A stretch of DNA of 36,214 nt, taken from contig ONWU01000033.1 of the NCBI GenBank assembly GCA_900321655.1, positions 1 through 36,214 on the forward strand. The letters run 5' to 3'. Below are positions 15,918 through 24,608 of the stretch, one piece after another. Position 1 is the first letter of the stretch. Every line of letters starts with the position of its first letter. Source of the stretch: an uncultured Bacteroidales bacterium. GTDB taxonomy: Bacteria > Bacteroidota > Bacteroidia > Bacteroidales > UBA932. Below the pieces are notes generated by a model. The model saw only the letters and a list, made by a program, of their open reading frames with translations, was not told the DNA's origin and searched no databases. A program made the translations under genes and the position numbers.

Positions 15918-17738
15918 TTACTGCTCGTCCGGGCCTTCCGGCTGAGGGCCGGGCTGGGGACCCTGAGGGCCACCCTGGAACGGTCCCTGAGGACCACCCT
16001 GGGCCTGCTGGCCGGCCTGGTACATCTTCTCGAAAGCCTTGTTCAGGGCCTCGGAATACTTGTCGATATCCGAGAGGTTCTGGGCCTTCACGGCTTCCTT
16101 CAGGGCGTTGCAATTGGTCTCCACCTCGCTCTTCACGTCGGCAGGCACCTTGTCGCCGTTCTCCTTCAGGAACTTTTCGGCCTGGAAGGTGAGGGCATCG
16201 GCGTTGTTGATCTTGTCGATTCTCTCCTTTTCGGCCTGGTCTGCAGCCTCGTTGGCCTTGGCCTCGTCCCTCATCCGCTGGATTTCGGCGTCGGACAGGC
16301 CGCTGGAAGCCTCGATACGGATGTGCTGCTCCTTGCCCGTTGCCTTGTCCACGGCGCTCACGTTCAGGATACCGTTGGCATCGATATCGAAGGTAACCTC
16401 AATCTGAGGTACTCCACGGGGTGCGGGAGCAATGCCGTCCAAGTGGAAGATGCCAATCTGCTTGTTGTCCTTGGCCATGGGGCGTTCTCCCTGAAGCACG
16501 CGGATTTCCACGCCGGGCTGGTTGTCGGCCGCGGTGGAGAAGATCTGGCTCTTCTTGGCCGGGATGGTGGTGTTGGACTCGATGAGCTTGGTCATCACGC
16601 CGCCGAGGGTTTCGATACCCAGGCTCAGCGGAGTGACATCCAGCACCTCATCGGGGTTCACGCTCTTGTTGGGCTCTTTGCCGAAGAAGTTCTTCACCAG
16701 CTCCTGTACGTAAGGGATACGGGTGGAACCACCGACCAGCAGAACCTCGTCAATGTCGGAGGGGTTCAGGTGAGCATCGGCCAGAGCCTGCTTGCAAGGG
16801 GCGATGCTGCGCTGGAACAGGGCGTCGGAGAGCTGCTCGAACTTGGAACGGGTGAGCGTCTTCGCAAGGTGCTTGGGAACACCGTCTACCGGCATGATGT
16901 ACGGCAGGTTGATTTCTGTGGAAGTCTGGCTGGAAAGCTCGATCTTGGCCTTTTCGGCCGCTTCCTTCAGACGCTGCAGGGCCATGGGATCTTTCTTGAG
17001 GTCCAGACCGCCGTTCTCGGCAGCGAACTCGGAGGCCAGCCAGTCGATGATGACCTGGTCGAAATCGTCACCGCCCAGGTGGGTGTCACCGTTGGTGGAC
17101 AGCACTTCGAAAACGCCGTCTCCCAGCTGGAGGATACTGATATCGAAGGTACCGCCACCGAGGTCGTACACAGCCACCTTCATATCCTTGTCCTTCTTGT
17201 CCAGGCCATAGGCCAGGGCAGCGGCGGTGGGCTCGTTGATGATACGCTTCACATCCAGACCCGCAATGCGGCCGGCCTCCTTGGTGGCCTGACGCTGGGA
17301 ATCTGAGAAGTATGCGGGGACGGTGATCACAGCCTCGGTCACTTCCTGGCGGAGGTATTCCTCCGCCGTCTTCTTCATCTTCTGAAGGATCATGGCCGAA
17401 ATCTCCTGAGGAGTATAGAGTTTACCGCTGATGTCCACGCGGGGGGTGTTGTTCTCTCCACGAACCACCTTGTAGGGAACGCGGGAGACCTCGGTGTTCA
17501 CCTGATCGTACGTCTCACCCATGAAACGCTTGATGGAGAACACGGTGTTGTTGGGGTTGGTGATAGCCTGACGCTTGGCCGGGGAGCCGATCTTACGCTC
17601 ACCGCCGTCGGTGAAGGCCACCACGGAAGGGGTAGTACGCTGCCCCTCGTTGTTGATGATGACAGTAGGCTGATTGCCTTCCATCACAGCGACGCAGGAA
17701 TTAGTAGTTCCCAGGTCGATACCGATAATTTTACCCAT
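15918..17738 (-). CDS. dnaK: Molecular chaperone DnaK (Hsp70)
   Basis: This 606-residue Hsp70 carries the ATPase domain with [33 protein letters not shown] and [14 protein letters not shown], and the substrate-binding domain starting near [19 protein letters not shown]. The C-terminal tail is Gly/Pro/Gln-rich (from about 580) and ends DEQ. The protein is somewhat shorter than E. coli DnaK (638 residues), mostly in the C-terminal lid and tail. It folds and protects proteins with DnaJ and GrpE, whose genes are not in this window. No CIRCE element (TTAGCACTC inverted repeat) is visible upstream, so regulation by HrcA is not supported, and no TAnnTTTG box is evident in the 40-base leader after the preceding terminator. 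Confidence 0.97.
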   Translation of the reverse strand: MGKIIGIDLGTTNSCVAVMEGNQPTVIINNEGQRTTPSVVAFTDGGERKIGSPAKRQAITNPNNTVFSIKRFMGETYDQVNTEVSRVPYKVVRGENNTPRVDISGKLYTPQEISAMILQKMKKTAEEYLRQEVTEAVITVPAYFSDSQRQATKEAGRIAGLDVKRIINEPTAAALAYGLDKKDKDMKVAVYDLGGGTFDISILQLGDGVFEVLSTNGDTHLGGDDFDQVIIDWLASEFAAENGGLDLKKDPMALQRLKEAAEKAKIELSSQTSTEINLPYIMPVDGVPKHLAKTLTRSKFEQLSDALFQRSIAPCKQALADAHLNPSDIDEVLLVGGSTRIPYVQELVKNFFGKEPNKSVNPDEVLDVTPLSLGIETLGGVMTKLIESNTTIPAKKSQIFSTAADNQPGVEIRVLQGERPMAKDNKQIGIFHLDGIAPAPRGVPQIEVTFDIDANGILNVSAVDKATGKEQHIRIEASSGLSDAEIQRMRDEAKANEAADQAEKERIDKINNADALTFQAEKFLKENGDKVPADVKSEVETNCNALKEAVKAQNLSDIDKYSEALNKAFEKMYQAGQQAQGGPQGPFQGGPQGPQPGPQPEGPDEQ

Positions 17739-17777
17739 AATATTCTTTCCTTTTAATTATTGTCTTATTCTTATGCC

Positions 17778-17811
17778 AAAAAACTGGCGCCACCCCATCG
17801 GGCGACGCCAG
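17778..17811 (-). terminator. Intrinsic terminator between the OmpP1/FadL-like gene and dnaK
   Basis: On the minus strand CTGGCG-TCGCCC and GGGTGG-CGCCAG make a 12-base stem with two G-U pairs around GATG, followed by six T. It lies 60 bases after the stop of the upstream gene and 40 bases before dnaK. The stretch 17812-17871 holds no gene. Confidence 0.88.
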
Positions 17812-17871
17812 AGTAAATATCGAACTTCGTGCCAGCGGGCTGCGGCTGACAAAATGGCAGGAAATTAGCCG

Positions 17872-19551
17872 TCAGAACCGCCAACCCAGGGTGAGAAGGA
17901 TGTCCACGAACTGGTTTTTGACAACCAGCTCCGGAGTAACGATCTCATCATCCACCACCTTGTTGTAGAACTGGGAAGGATCCGGGGCGTAATAATAGTT
18001 GTACGGGATTACATAGTCCTTGGGAGAAGTGCGGTAACGCACGGCGGCATCCAGGAAGATGCTGCCAAAGCTGTAGCCGACGCCCAGGGAAACAGCATGC
18101 TTCATCTGGGCCACCTTCTCCTGGAAGCTCACGGGAATTACCTTGTTTCCGTCCAGGTAATTGCGCTGGGCTCCGGTGGTAAGGTTGTACCCGGCGCGGA
18201 GGGCCAGTTCGGGAGTGACTTTGAACTCGGTGCCCAGACGTACCTGATGGGCTATGCCCAGAAGGTCCTTGATATCCAGGTTCACATCCGAGAACGTGCC
18301 GCTTCCGTACTCATTGTCTGTAGAACGGCTGCGGAAACGGGCCTGGGAATAATTGGCCATCTCATAGTCTGCACTGATCACTCCCCGGTTTCCCAGGGTG
18401 AAAGCCACGCCGAAATTGGCACGGAAAGGAGAACGGAGGGCATAGATCCACTCATCCTCGGGGCTGGAGGCGTTGCTCAGATAGCGTCCGGTGAGTTTCA
18501 CCTCACCGCTGTATCCGTAGCGCTCCACCAGGTTCAGCAGGGTGGGCGTCTGGATGGCAGCCGCAATGCGCAGGCTGGGGATGGGACGCCACAGGGCACC
18601 CATCTTGAAGTAGACACCCGTACCGCCGAGACGGTACTTGCGGTTCATCCTGAGGGACTCGAACTGGGCCGATGTACCATCGGAATACCGGATGGTGGGG
18701 AAATCTGCGGGATTGTCCGGGGCTTCGGACCAGAACTCCGAAAGGTAATAGTTAAGGGATGTAACGCCCAGGTTGGCGCCCAGATAGAACTTGTCCGAGA
18801 AATTGAGGGCGAAGTTGAGGATGGCGTCCATCTTGTAGCCATAGCTCTGCTGGCCATACTGCTGGTACACGGGAGCGGCCAGGCGGAAGTCTCCCTGCTC
18901 GTCAATCACCTCCGTGAGGGCCACATAGGCTCCGTCACGGCCGCTGACTGCGTTGAACATACCGCTACGGTATCCTGTCATATCTACCCAGGCGGGCATC
19001 CGGGAAGGATTTCCGGAGTAGTACCAGTCTTCCGTGGCCAGGACGTTCTCTGCGAAACCGTCTGCCGAAGAAGCCAGGGAAGCCGCATAGGAATTGTCTC
19101 CGTTCACGCCGGCACTTCTGTACCGTCCGGTGAAGTTGTTGGTGGAATTGACCACCACACCCCAGGCCACATTCTTGAGACCGCTTCTTCTTCCGGTCTT
19201 GATATTCATAATGAAGCCCACGTTGGGCAGCTTCATACGGGCGTAGGTATTGCTGATTGCCTGCCCTTTGAAGGATTCCAGGTTATCGGCCGAGGCAGCG
19301 GTGTTGGCAAAGGAGAGCGTGACGGCCGGAGTAATCACAAACTGGGAGTACGAAGCCGTGGCCGATCCCGCAGGATTGAACACCAGGGAGCCGGCATCTC
19401 CACCTATGGCGGTGAGGGCATTGCCCATACCCACGCCGCGGGCCGTGCCCGAGTAATTGTTCTCTGAAAACAGCAGGGCGTCCTGCCAGGTTTGGGCGGC
19501 GGCGTTAAAAGCCAGCGCGGCGCCCAAAGCAAAGGTTATAATCTTTTTCAT
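17872..19551 (-). CDS. OmpP1/FadL-like outer-membrane protein
   Basis: This 559-residue protein has a cleavable signal peptide (MKKIITFALGAALAFNAAAQ) and the opening ENNYSGTARGVGMGNALTAIGGDAGSL, residues 28-54, followed by VFNPAGSA. This opening, with its NPA motif, is typical of the OMPP1/FadL/TodX family of hydrophobic-compound transporters in Bacteroidota. The rest shows alternating aromatic beta-strands ending ILLTLGWRF, as expected for a barrel. The transported compound is unknown. It starts 12 bases after the stop of the Ser/Arg-rich lipoprotein gene, so the two are likely one operon, and it ends at a strong terminator. It could also be a structural outer-membrane protein without transport function. 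Confidence 0.8.
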   Translation of the reverse strand: MKKIITFALGAALAFNAAAQTWQDALLFSENNYSGTARGVGMGNALTAIGGDAGSLVFNPAGSATASYSQFVITPAVTLSFANTAASADNLESFKGQAISNTYARMKLPNVGFIMNIKTGRRSGLKNVAWGVVVNSTNNFTGRYRSAGVNGDNSYAASLASSADGFAENVLATEDWYYSGNPSRMPAWVDMTGYRSGMFNAVSGRDGAYVALTEVIDEQGDFRLAAPVYQQYGQQSYGYKMDAILNFALNFSDKFYLGANLGVTSLNYYLSEFWSEAPDNPADFPTIRYSDGTSAQFESLRMNRKYRLGGTGVYFKMGALWRPIPSLRIAAAIQTPTLLNLVERYGYSGEVKLTGRYLSNASSPEDEWIYALRSPFRANFGVAFTLGNRGVISADYEMANYSQARFRSRSTDNEYGSGTFSDVNLDIKDLLGIAHQVRLGTEFKVTPELALRAGYNLTTGAQRNYLDGNKVIPVSFQEKVAQMKHAVSLGVGYSFGSIFLDAAVRYRTSPKDYVIPYNYYYAPDPSQFYNKVVDDEIVTPELVVKNQFVDILLTLGWRF

Positions 19552-19563
19552 ACTTGTCTGTTT

Positions 19564-20060
19564 TTATCTGCGGCCACCGCCGGAAGAACGGGAGCTGCCG
19601 CCGCCACCTGAATTGCCACCGCCGGAAGAACGGGAACTGCCACCACCGGAATAGCCTCCGGAAGAGCGGGACGTGGAACCGGAAGAACGGTAGCTGGACG
19701 CGCCGGAAGAGGAACGTACATTGGTGCTGCCGCTGGACCGGTAGCTGGAAGAGCCCGTGGAACGGGTGGTACCGGAAGAACGCACATTGGAACTGCCGCT
19801 GGAGCGATAGCCGGAGGAACGGGAAGTTCCGCTGGAGCGGGTGTTGCCGCCCGTGCTATAGCTGGAAGAGCCCGCGGAACGGGTGGTTCCGGCAGAACGG
19901 GTGACGGAGCTGGAGCGCGTGGCCGAACTGGAACGCGTAGCCGAGCTGGAGCGGGTAACCGAGCTGGAGCGGGAAGCTCCGGAAGCCCTTACCACGGATG
20001 AGCGCGTGGACGCGCCGGAGCGGGACACGGACGAGCCGGCCGACTTGGTGGCGCGGGACA
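19564..20060 (-). repeat. Tandem-degenerate Ser/Arg-coding repeats
   Basis: Short imperfect repeats of units coding Arg-Ser-Ser-Gly or Thr-Arg-Ser-Ser (for example GGAACGGG and GAGCTGGAGCGGGT-type blocks on the plus strand) run through the 3' end of the lipoprotein gene. Near-identical units follow one another around 19900-19970. Length variation by slippage is plausible. Confidence 0.65.
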
Positions 20061-20757
20061 GCGCACTGCTGCGGGCCGATCCTCCCCTCAGGCCGCGGGA
20101 AACCGTGCTGTGGGAAGCGGCGCCACGGGCGCTGAAGTTATCTACCCGGTGACCCATATGGGCGGCCTGACTGCGGTGCGGCCGGATGGGGCCTGTCCAG
20201 TAGTACCCTGCATAATGGCCGGGATAGAAGCGGTTCCAGTACCAGGAATCATAGTAGTGATAGCGGTACCAGGGACTGTAAATGCCGTAGAAGGTGTAAT
20301 TGAAATGAGGTCCATAGTACCAGGAATCGTAGTACCAGGGATCCCAGTACCAGGCAGAGTAGCCGTAACGCCAGGGCCTGTAATACCAGGGATCGTAGAA
20401 ACCCCAGTAGCCATAGTAGAAATCCCTCATATACCACGGCCTGTATGCCCACGAATAATCGTAGAGCCAGGCGGGAGTATCCCAGATGGTAACGACGGTT
20501 TCGCTGTTATCGAAACGGATTTTCTTTCCTTCGGGTACTACGAGGGTGTCCCCGGCGCTGAGGATATAGGCCTGGGAAGAATGGCTGTCTGCGAGCAGAT
20601 TGTCCAGTTCCTCACTGGTGGGAGCCTGCGGCACCACCTCCTTGACGGGACCGGAATAGAGGCCATCGTCGAACACCAGGGTGCTGACACGGCTTGTGGT
20701 AGAGCATGAAACGGCGGCAAGGAGCCCCAAGGCATATGCCAGAAATGTCTTTTTCAT
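19564..20757 (-). CDS. Lipoprotein with Trp/Tyr-rich middle and Ser/Arg-repeat C terminus
   Basis: This 397-residue protein has a lipoprotein signal ([18 protein letters not shown], Cys18). A short region (about 25-95) with [15 protein letters not shown] follows. The middle (about 98-190) is roughly half aromatic residues, with phrases such as [18 protein letters not shown]. The tail (about 205-397) is built of Ser, Arg, Gly and Thr in degenerate repeats such as [13 protein letters not shown] and [12 protein letters not shown]. Such proteins recur in Bacteroidales, sometimes labelled vitellogenin-like; no function is established. It should be exported and lipid-anchored. A full Shine-Dalgarno (AAAGGAGG) eight bases before the ATG is unusual for the phylum and supports strong translation. 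It is probably cotranscribed with the OmpP1-like gene. Confidence 0.75.
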   Translation of the reverse strand: MKKTFLAYALGLLAAVSCSTTSRVSTLVFDDGLYSGPVKEVVPQAPTSEELDNLLADSHSSQAYILSAGDTLVVPEGKKIRFDNSETVVTIWDTPAWLYDYSWAYRPWYMRDFYYGYWGFYDPWYYRPWRYGYSAWYWDPWYYDSWYYGPHFNYTFYGIYSPWYRYHYYDSWYWNRFYPGHYAGYYWTGPIRPHRSQAAHMGHRVDNFSARGAASHSTVSRGLRGGSARSSALSRATKSAGSSVSRSGASTRSSVVRASGASRSSSVTRSSSATRSSSATRSSSVTRSAGTTRSAGSSSYSTGGNTRSSGTSRSSGYRSSGSSNVRSSGTTRSTGSSSYRSSGSTNVRSSSGASSYRSSGSTSRSSGGYSGGGSSRSSGGGNSGGGGSSRSSGGGRR

Positions 20758-20765
20758 AGTTCTTA

Positions 20766-20773
20766 CCTCCTTT
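20766..20773 (-). promoter_or_regulatory. Strong Shine-Dalgarno sequence (AAAGGAGG)
   Basis: The minus strand reads AAAGGAGG eight bases before ATG 20757. It is the only complete Shine-Dalgarno sequence I see at a start in this window. Confidence 0.85.
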
Positions 20774-20790
20774 TATCCAATAAAATTAAG

Positions 20791-20798
20791 TATCTTTG
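20791..20798 (+). promoter_or_regulatory. -7 promoter box of proS (TATCTTTG)
   Basis: Exact TAnnTTTG, 109 bases before ATG 20908. The leader holds a possible 23-codon frame (20831-20902). A weaker TACCTTTA at 20843-20850 could serve as a second start. Confidence 0.6.
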
Positions 20799-20907
20799 TG
20801 CCGACAAAAAATCGACCTTACTCCGGGATAATGCAATTTTTGTACCTTTATCCCTGCGATCGGCCCGCAATTTTAAGCATAATAACAAAAAAAAGCAAAT
20901 AGAAACT

Positions 20908-22386
20908 ATGGCAAAAGAGGTAACCAGCAGACAGGAGAACTACTCCCAGTGGTATAACGACCTGGTTGTTAAAGCAGATTTGGCAGAGCAGTCCGCCGTA
21001 CGCGGATGCATGGTCATCAAACCCTACGGCTATGCCATCTGGGAAAAGATGCAGGGCATCCTGGACGGGATGTTCAAGGAAACCGGCGTCAAGAACGCCT
21101 ACTTCCCCCTGTTCATTCCCAAGTCTTTCTTCAGCCGTGAGGCAGAACACGTGGCCGGCTTCGCCAAGGAGTGCGCCGTAGTCACCCACCACCGTCTGAT
21201 GAACGCCCCCGACGGCAACGGCATCGTGGTGGACCCCGAGGCCAAACTGGAAGAGGAACTCATTGTGCGTCCCACCTCTGAAACCATTATCTGGAACACC
21301 TACAAGAACTGGGTACACTCCTGGAGAGACCTCCCCATCCTGTGCAACCAGTGGTGCAACGTGGTGCGCTGGGAAATGAGAACCCGCCTGTTCCTCAGAA
21401 CGGCAGAGTTCCTGTGGCAGGAGGGCCATACCGCCCACGCCACCGCCCAGGAGGCCGAGGCCCGCAAGGAGCAGATGGTGAACGTCTACGCCAAATTCGC
21501 ACGCGAGGTGATGGCCCTTCCCGTGGTGGTGGGTCACAAGAGCCCGGGAGAGCGCTTTGCCGGTGCCCTAGACACGATGACCATCGAGGCCCTGATGCAG
21601 GACGGAAAGGCCCTGCAGGCCGGCACCTCCCACTTCCTGGGCCAGAACTTCGCCAAGAGCTTCGACGTGCAGTTCACCAACAATGAAGGCAAGCAGGACT
21701 ATGTCTGGGCCACTTCCTGGGGCGTGAGCACCCGTCTGATGGGCGCTCTCATCATGGCCCACGGAGATGACAACGGTCTGGTGCTGCCTCCCGCCCTGGC
21801 TCCCATCCAGGTGGTGATGGTCCCCATCTACAAGAGCGAGGAAGAGCATAGTGCCGTGCTGGACAAGATGCACGAGGTTAAAAAGGCCCTCGAAGCCAAG
21901 GGCCACAGCGTGGAGATTGACGACAGGGACACCCTGCGCCCCGGTTTCAAGTTTGCCGAGTGGGAGCTCAAGGGCGTTCCCGTGCGTCTGGCAATGGGAC
22001 CGAGGGATCTGCAGAACGGCACCGTGGAGGTGGCCCGCCGGGATACCCTGGAAAAGATTTCCGAACCCATCGAAGGCCTGGAAGACCGCATCATCGGCCT
22101 GCTGGATGATATCCAGAAGAGCATTTACAACAAAGCCCTCGCCTTCCGCGACGCTTCCATCCGCAAGGTAGACACCTGGGAGCAGTTCAAGGAAGAGATT
22201 GAAAAGGGCGGTTTCCTCCTTTGCCACTGGGACGGCACGGCCGAAACCGAGGCCAAGATCCAGGAAGAGACCAAGGCTACCATCCGCTGCATCCCCGTGG
22301 ACAGCGCCGTATGCATGGAAGAAGGCAAGTGCATCTACACCGGTAAGCCTTCCCACCAGCGAGTTCTCTTTGCAAGAAGCTATTGA
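20908..22386 (+). CDS. proS: Prolyl-tRNA synthetase, archaeal/eukaryotic type
   Basis: This 492-residue class II synthetase opens with [37 protein letters not shown], residues 11-47, the signature of the shorter archaeal/eukaryotic-type ProS, which lacks the editing insertion of the E. coli type. Motif 2 is seen as [16 protein letters not shown], and anticodon-binding and C-terminal zinc-like domains follow ([10 protein letters not shown], with later Cys residues in [21 protein letters not shown]). It attaches proline to tRNA-Pro. The leader is A-rich with no Shine-Dalgarno. The next gene begins after a single base (TGA-T-ATG), so proS, the DUF3078 gene and tilS form an operon. Confidence 0.96.
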   Translation: MAKEVTSRQENYSQWYNDLVVKADLAEQSAVRGCMVIKPYGYAIWEKMQGILDGMFKETGVKNAYFPLFIPKSFFSREAEHVAGFAKECAVVTHHRLMNAPDGNGIVVDPEAKLEEELIVRPTSETIIWNTYKNWVHSWRDLPILCNQWCNVVRWEMRTRLFLRTAEFLWQEGHTAHATAQEAEARKEQMVNVYAKFAREVMALPVVVGHKSPGERFAGALDTMTIEALMQDGKALQAGTSHFLGQNFAKSFDVQFTNNEGKQDYVWATSWGVSTRLMGALIMAHGDDNGLVLPPALAPIQVVMVPIYKSEEEHSAVLDKMHEVKKALEAKGHSVEIDDRDTLRPGFKFAEWELKGVPVRLAMGPRDLQNGTVEVARRDTLEKISEPIEGLEDRIIGLLDDIQKSIYNKALAFRDASIRKVDTWEQFKEEIEKGGFLLCHWDGTAETEAKIQEETKATIRCIPVDSAVCMEEGKCIYTGKPSHQRVLFARSY

Positions 22387-22387
22387 T

Positions 22388-23410
22388 ATGAAAAGACTGT
22401 TCACCCTCCTGGCCCTGTTTGCCACGCTGGCGGCATCGGCCCAGAATACCCAGACGGCGGCTGCTGAAGCGGCTGCTGCCCTCTCCGCCTCGGACGACGT
22501 TCCGGAGAAGGTGGTCAAACCCAAGTATTGGACCAATACCCTCAACACCGCCCTCAACTTCGGGCAAACCTGGTTAAGCCAGTGGGTGGCAGGCGGTTAT
22601 AACAATGTCAGCATCACCGCCAACGTAGACGCCACGGCAGATTACGCCAAGGACAAGGCCCTGGGAAAGACGCATCTGCAGCTGGAATACGGCCAGATGT
22701 ATTCGGCCGACAAGCCCATCTTCCAGAAAACCAAGGACCGCATCTACTTTGAAACCAAATGGGGTTATCAGACCTCTCTGAAGAACCTGGCGTATTCCGC
22801 CAGCCTGGATTTCAAGACGCAGTTCGGGAACAACTACGCCTACGGCACCCCCAAGGAGTTTGACGGAGACGAGCCCACCAAGGAGGACTGGCTCATCGCC
22901 CGTACGCTCAAATCCGGTTTCCTGGCTCCGGCATACCTGAATGTGGGTATCGGTGCCCTCTGGACACCGGCCCCCTGGATTTCCCTGAACGTAGCGCCGC
23001 TCTCTGGCGGTGGTGTGCTGGTTACCATTCCGGAGCTCCGCAAAACCTACGGTATGGACCTTCGGGAAGGCAGCCAGACGGAATACACCAACTTCCGCGC
23101 AGAATTCGGTGCCCAGATCAAACTGGATATGGGCTGGGTCATCAACGATGTCTTCAGCTACACCACGCAGGTGACGGCTTTCTACAACTACCTCACCCCC
23201 AAGGTAGAGCCCCGTATCACCTGGGACAACAAGATTTCGTGGAGGATTGCCAAGTTCTTTGCCATCAACGTGAGCACCAACCTCATCTACGATCCCCGCG
23301 TGATGGTACACGATAAAGACAAGGACGGAGCCGTAGACTCCAAGGGAGTGCAGTTCAAGGAGTTTGCCGAATTCGGCTTCACTTACACTTTAACCACCCA
23401 CAAGCACTAG
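22388..23410 (+). CDS. DUF3078 outer-membrane protein
   Basis: ATG 22388 is chosen because it starts a signal peptide (MKRLFTLLALFATLAASAQ); the frame is open further upstream only within proS. The 340-residue product has the DUF3078 pattern FGQTWLSQWVAGGYNNVSITANVD followed by many amphipathic strands (LQLEYGQ, YFETKWGYQTS, FTYTLTTHKH), so it is probably a beta-barrel at the outer membrane. Its function is unknown; the family is almost confined to Bacteroidota. It sits between proS and tilS, one base from each. The N-terminal Ala/Glu/Val region (about 20-45) could be a linker. Confidence 0.82.
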   Translation: MKRLFTLLALFATLAASAQNTQTAAAEAAAALSASDDVPEKVVKPKYWTNTLNTALNFGQTWLSQWVAGGYNNVSITANVDATADYAKDKALGKTHLQLEYGQMYSADKPIFQKTKDRIYFETKWGYQTSLKNLAYSASLDFKTQFGNNYAYGTPKEFDGDEPTKEDWLIARTLKSGFLAPAYLNVGIGALWTPAPWISLNVAPLSGGGVLVTIPELRKTYGMDLREGSQTEYTNFRAEFGAQIKLDMGWVINDVFSYTTQVTAFYNYLTPKVEPRITWDNKISWRIAKFFAINVSTNLIYDPRVMVHDKDKDGAVDSKGVQFKEFAEFGFTYTLTTHKH

Positions 23411-23411
23411 G

Positions 23412-24572
23412 ATGCTGCTGGTCGCCGTCAGTGGAGGCATAGATTCCATGTGCCTGGCAGAAAAGGTCCGTCTGGAAGGCGGGCCTTTCGCCATTGCACA
23501 CTGCAACTTCCACCTGCGGGGAAAGGAGAGCGACGGGGACGAAGCATTTGTGAAGGCCTGGGCCGATGCTAACGGCATACCCTGCCACGTCCGGCACTTT
23601 GAGACATCGGCCTATGCCACGGAGCAAGGGATTTCCGTGGAGATGGCGGCCCGGCGGCTTCGCTATCACTGGTTTGGAGAACTCTGCCGGCAACTCGGCT
23701 ACTCGGGCGTGGCGGTGGCGCACAATGCCAACGACAATGCCGAAACGCTCCTCCTGAACCTCCTTCGCGGCACCGGCATCCGGGGCCTGCTGGGGATGAA
23801 GGCCGAAGGGTTCATCCCGGACCCGGAGTTCAGTGACATCCCCCTTCTTCGGCCTCTTCTGGGAATGACCCGGGTCGAAATCGAGGCCTTCGCCGCAGAG
23901 CACGGTCTGTCCTGGCGGGAAGATGCCACCAACGCCCTCAACGACTTCAAACGCAATAAGATCCGGAACCTGGTCTTCCCCGTCTTCCGGGAAATCAACC
24001 CTTCTTTCGTCCAAACCCTGAACCGGGATATGGAGCGATTCGCAGAGGCCCTTCCTGCGGAAGTACTATCCTCTGAACCTGTGGCCACCCTCGGCCGCAT
24101 CAGAGGGAGGGGCCCGCTGCCCGCAGGGCAGTGGGAGGGACGGAGGGGCGTAGCCCCGGAGGGTTCAGAGGATAGTACTTCCGCAGGAAGGGTCTTCGTA
24201 CACGAAAAGGGCTCTTTTGGTGTACGGGAGATGGAGTTTGAAGTGAAAGAAGAGGTTTGGGACGGGACGAAGGAGGTGAAACAGCCGGCGGGGATGCTGA
24301 TTCTGGATGCGGACAAGGCCGGAGAACTGGTGGAAGGGAGTTGGGAGACGGGAGACTGGATAAGGCCGTTGGGCGCTCCGGGAAAGAAAAAGCTGCAGGA
24401 CTGGTTCACGGACCATCACATCCCGGCCGATGAAAAGCCCTTCGTAAGGCTGTACAAAAGGGCCGATGACCCCCATCACGTGGTGGCCATTGCGGGATGG
24501 TGCATAGACCACAGCGTGCGGGTTACCCAATCCACCCGGCGCATTCTTCGGATTTCCGCAAAAAATGATTAA
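23412..24572 (+). CDS. tilS: tRNA(Ile)-lysidine synthase, with in-frame palindromic insert
   Basis: This 386-residue protein has the ATP-pyrophosphatase loop SGGIDS (7-12), the N-type motif NANDNAETLLLNLLRGTGIRG (105-125), and the C-terminal TilS domain GDWIRPLGAPGKKKLQDWFTD (314-334). TilS joins lysine to cytidine 34 of tRNA-Ile2 so that it reads AUA. ATG 23412 follows the DUF3078 stop by one base and starts directly before the first strand, giving a very short N terminus. The linker between the domains (213-261) is encoded by a 144-base inverted repeat of 48 codons with no stop, and a second stem-loop encodes the next residues, so the two domains remain in frame. This region is rich in Gly, Arg and Pro and unlike ordinary TilS linkers. 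Confidence 0.88.
   Translation: MLLVAVSGGIDSMCLAEKVRLEGGPFAIAHCNFHLRGKESDGDEAFVKAWADANGIPCHVRHFETSAYATEQGISVEMAARRLRYHWFGELCRQLGYSGVAVAHNANDNAETLLLNLLRGTGIRGLLGMKAEGFIPDPEFSDIPLLRPLLGMTRVEIEAFAAEHGLSWREDATNALNDFKRNKIRNLVFPVFREINPSFVQTLNRDMERFAEALPAEVLSSEPVATLGRIRGRGPLPAGQWEGRRGVAPEGSEDSTSAGRVFVHEKGSFGVREMEFEVKEEVWDGTKEVKQPAGMLILDADKAGELVEGSWETGDWIRPLGAPGKKKLQDWFTDHHIPADEKPFVRLYKRADDPHHVVAIAGWCIDHSVRVTQSTRRILRISAKND
24049..24192. repeat. 144-bp palindromic element inside tilS
   Basis: The arms 24049-24079 and 24162-24192 are perfect inverted copies (31 bases each; core GGAAGTACTATCCTCTGAAC). The 82-base centre holds further hairpins: CCCGCTGCCC with GGGCAGTGGG (24113-24135) and GGGGC with GCCCC (24144-24156). 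The length is exactly 48 codons and the reading frame stays open. Both arms and the nested hairpins suggest a REP-like or palindromic mobile element. Confidence 0.88.
24197..24226. repeat. Stem-loop repeat element, copy 2 (inside tilS)
   Basis: CGTACACGAAAA, a six-base loop GGGCTC, then TTTTGGTGTACG. Arms are identical to the copy at 1616-1645, including the single G-G mismatch; the loop there is TGCCTG. It starts four bases after the large palindrome. Confidence 0.85.
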
Positions 24573-24577
24573 CTTTG
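24570..24577 (+). promoter_or_regulatory. -7 promoter box of the gpmI-lpx operon (TAACTTTG)
   Basis: Exact TAnnTTTG; its TAA is also the tilS stop codon (24570-24572). It is 31 bases before ATG 24609. Confidence 0.7.
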
Positions 24578-24608
24578 CAGACTTTATAGATAATAATATA
24601 CATACGAT

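Noticed and set aside
15807-17306. 499-codon plus-strand frame opposite dnaK
   Set aside because: Long antisense frames opposite dnaK are a known artefact of its codon use; dnaK itself is unambiguous on the minus strand.
17739-17777. CIRCE or heat-shock operator upstream of dnaK
   Set aside because: The TTAGCACTC-N9-GAGTGCTAA pattern is absent; the hairpin present there is a terminator with a T-run for the upstream gene.
24049-24226. Frameshifted pseudogene explanation for the tilS insert
   Set aside because: The reading frame is continuous and the C-terminal TilS domain after the insert is well conserved, so the gene appears intact.
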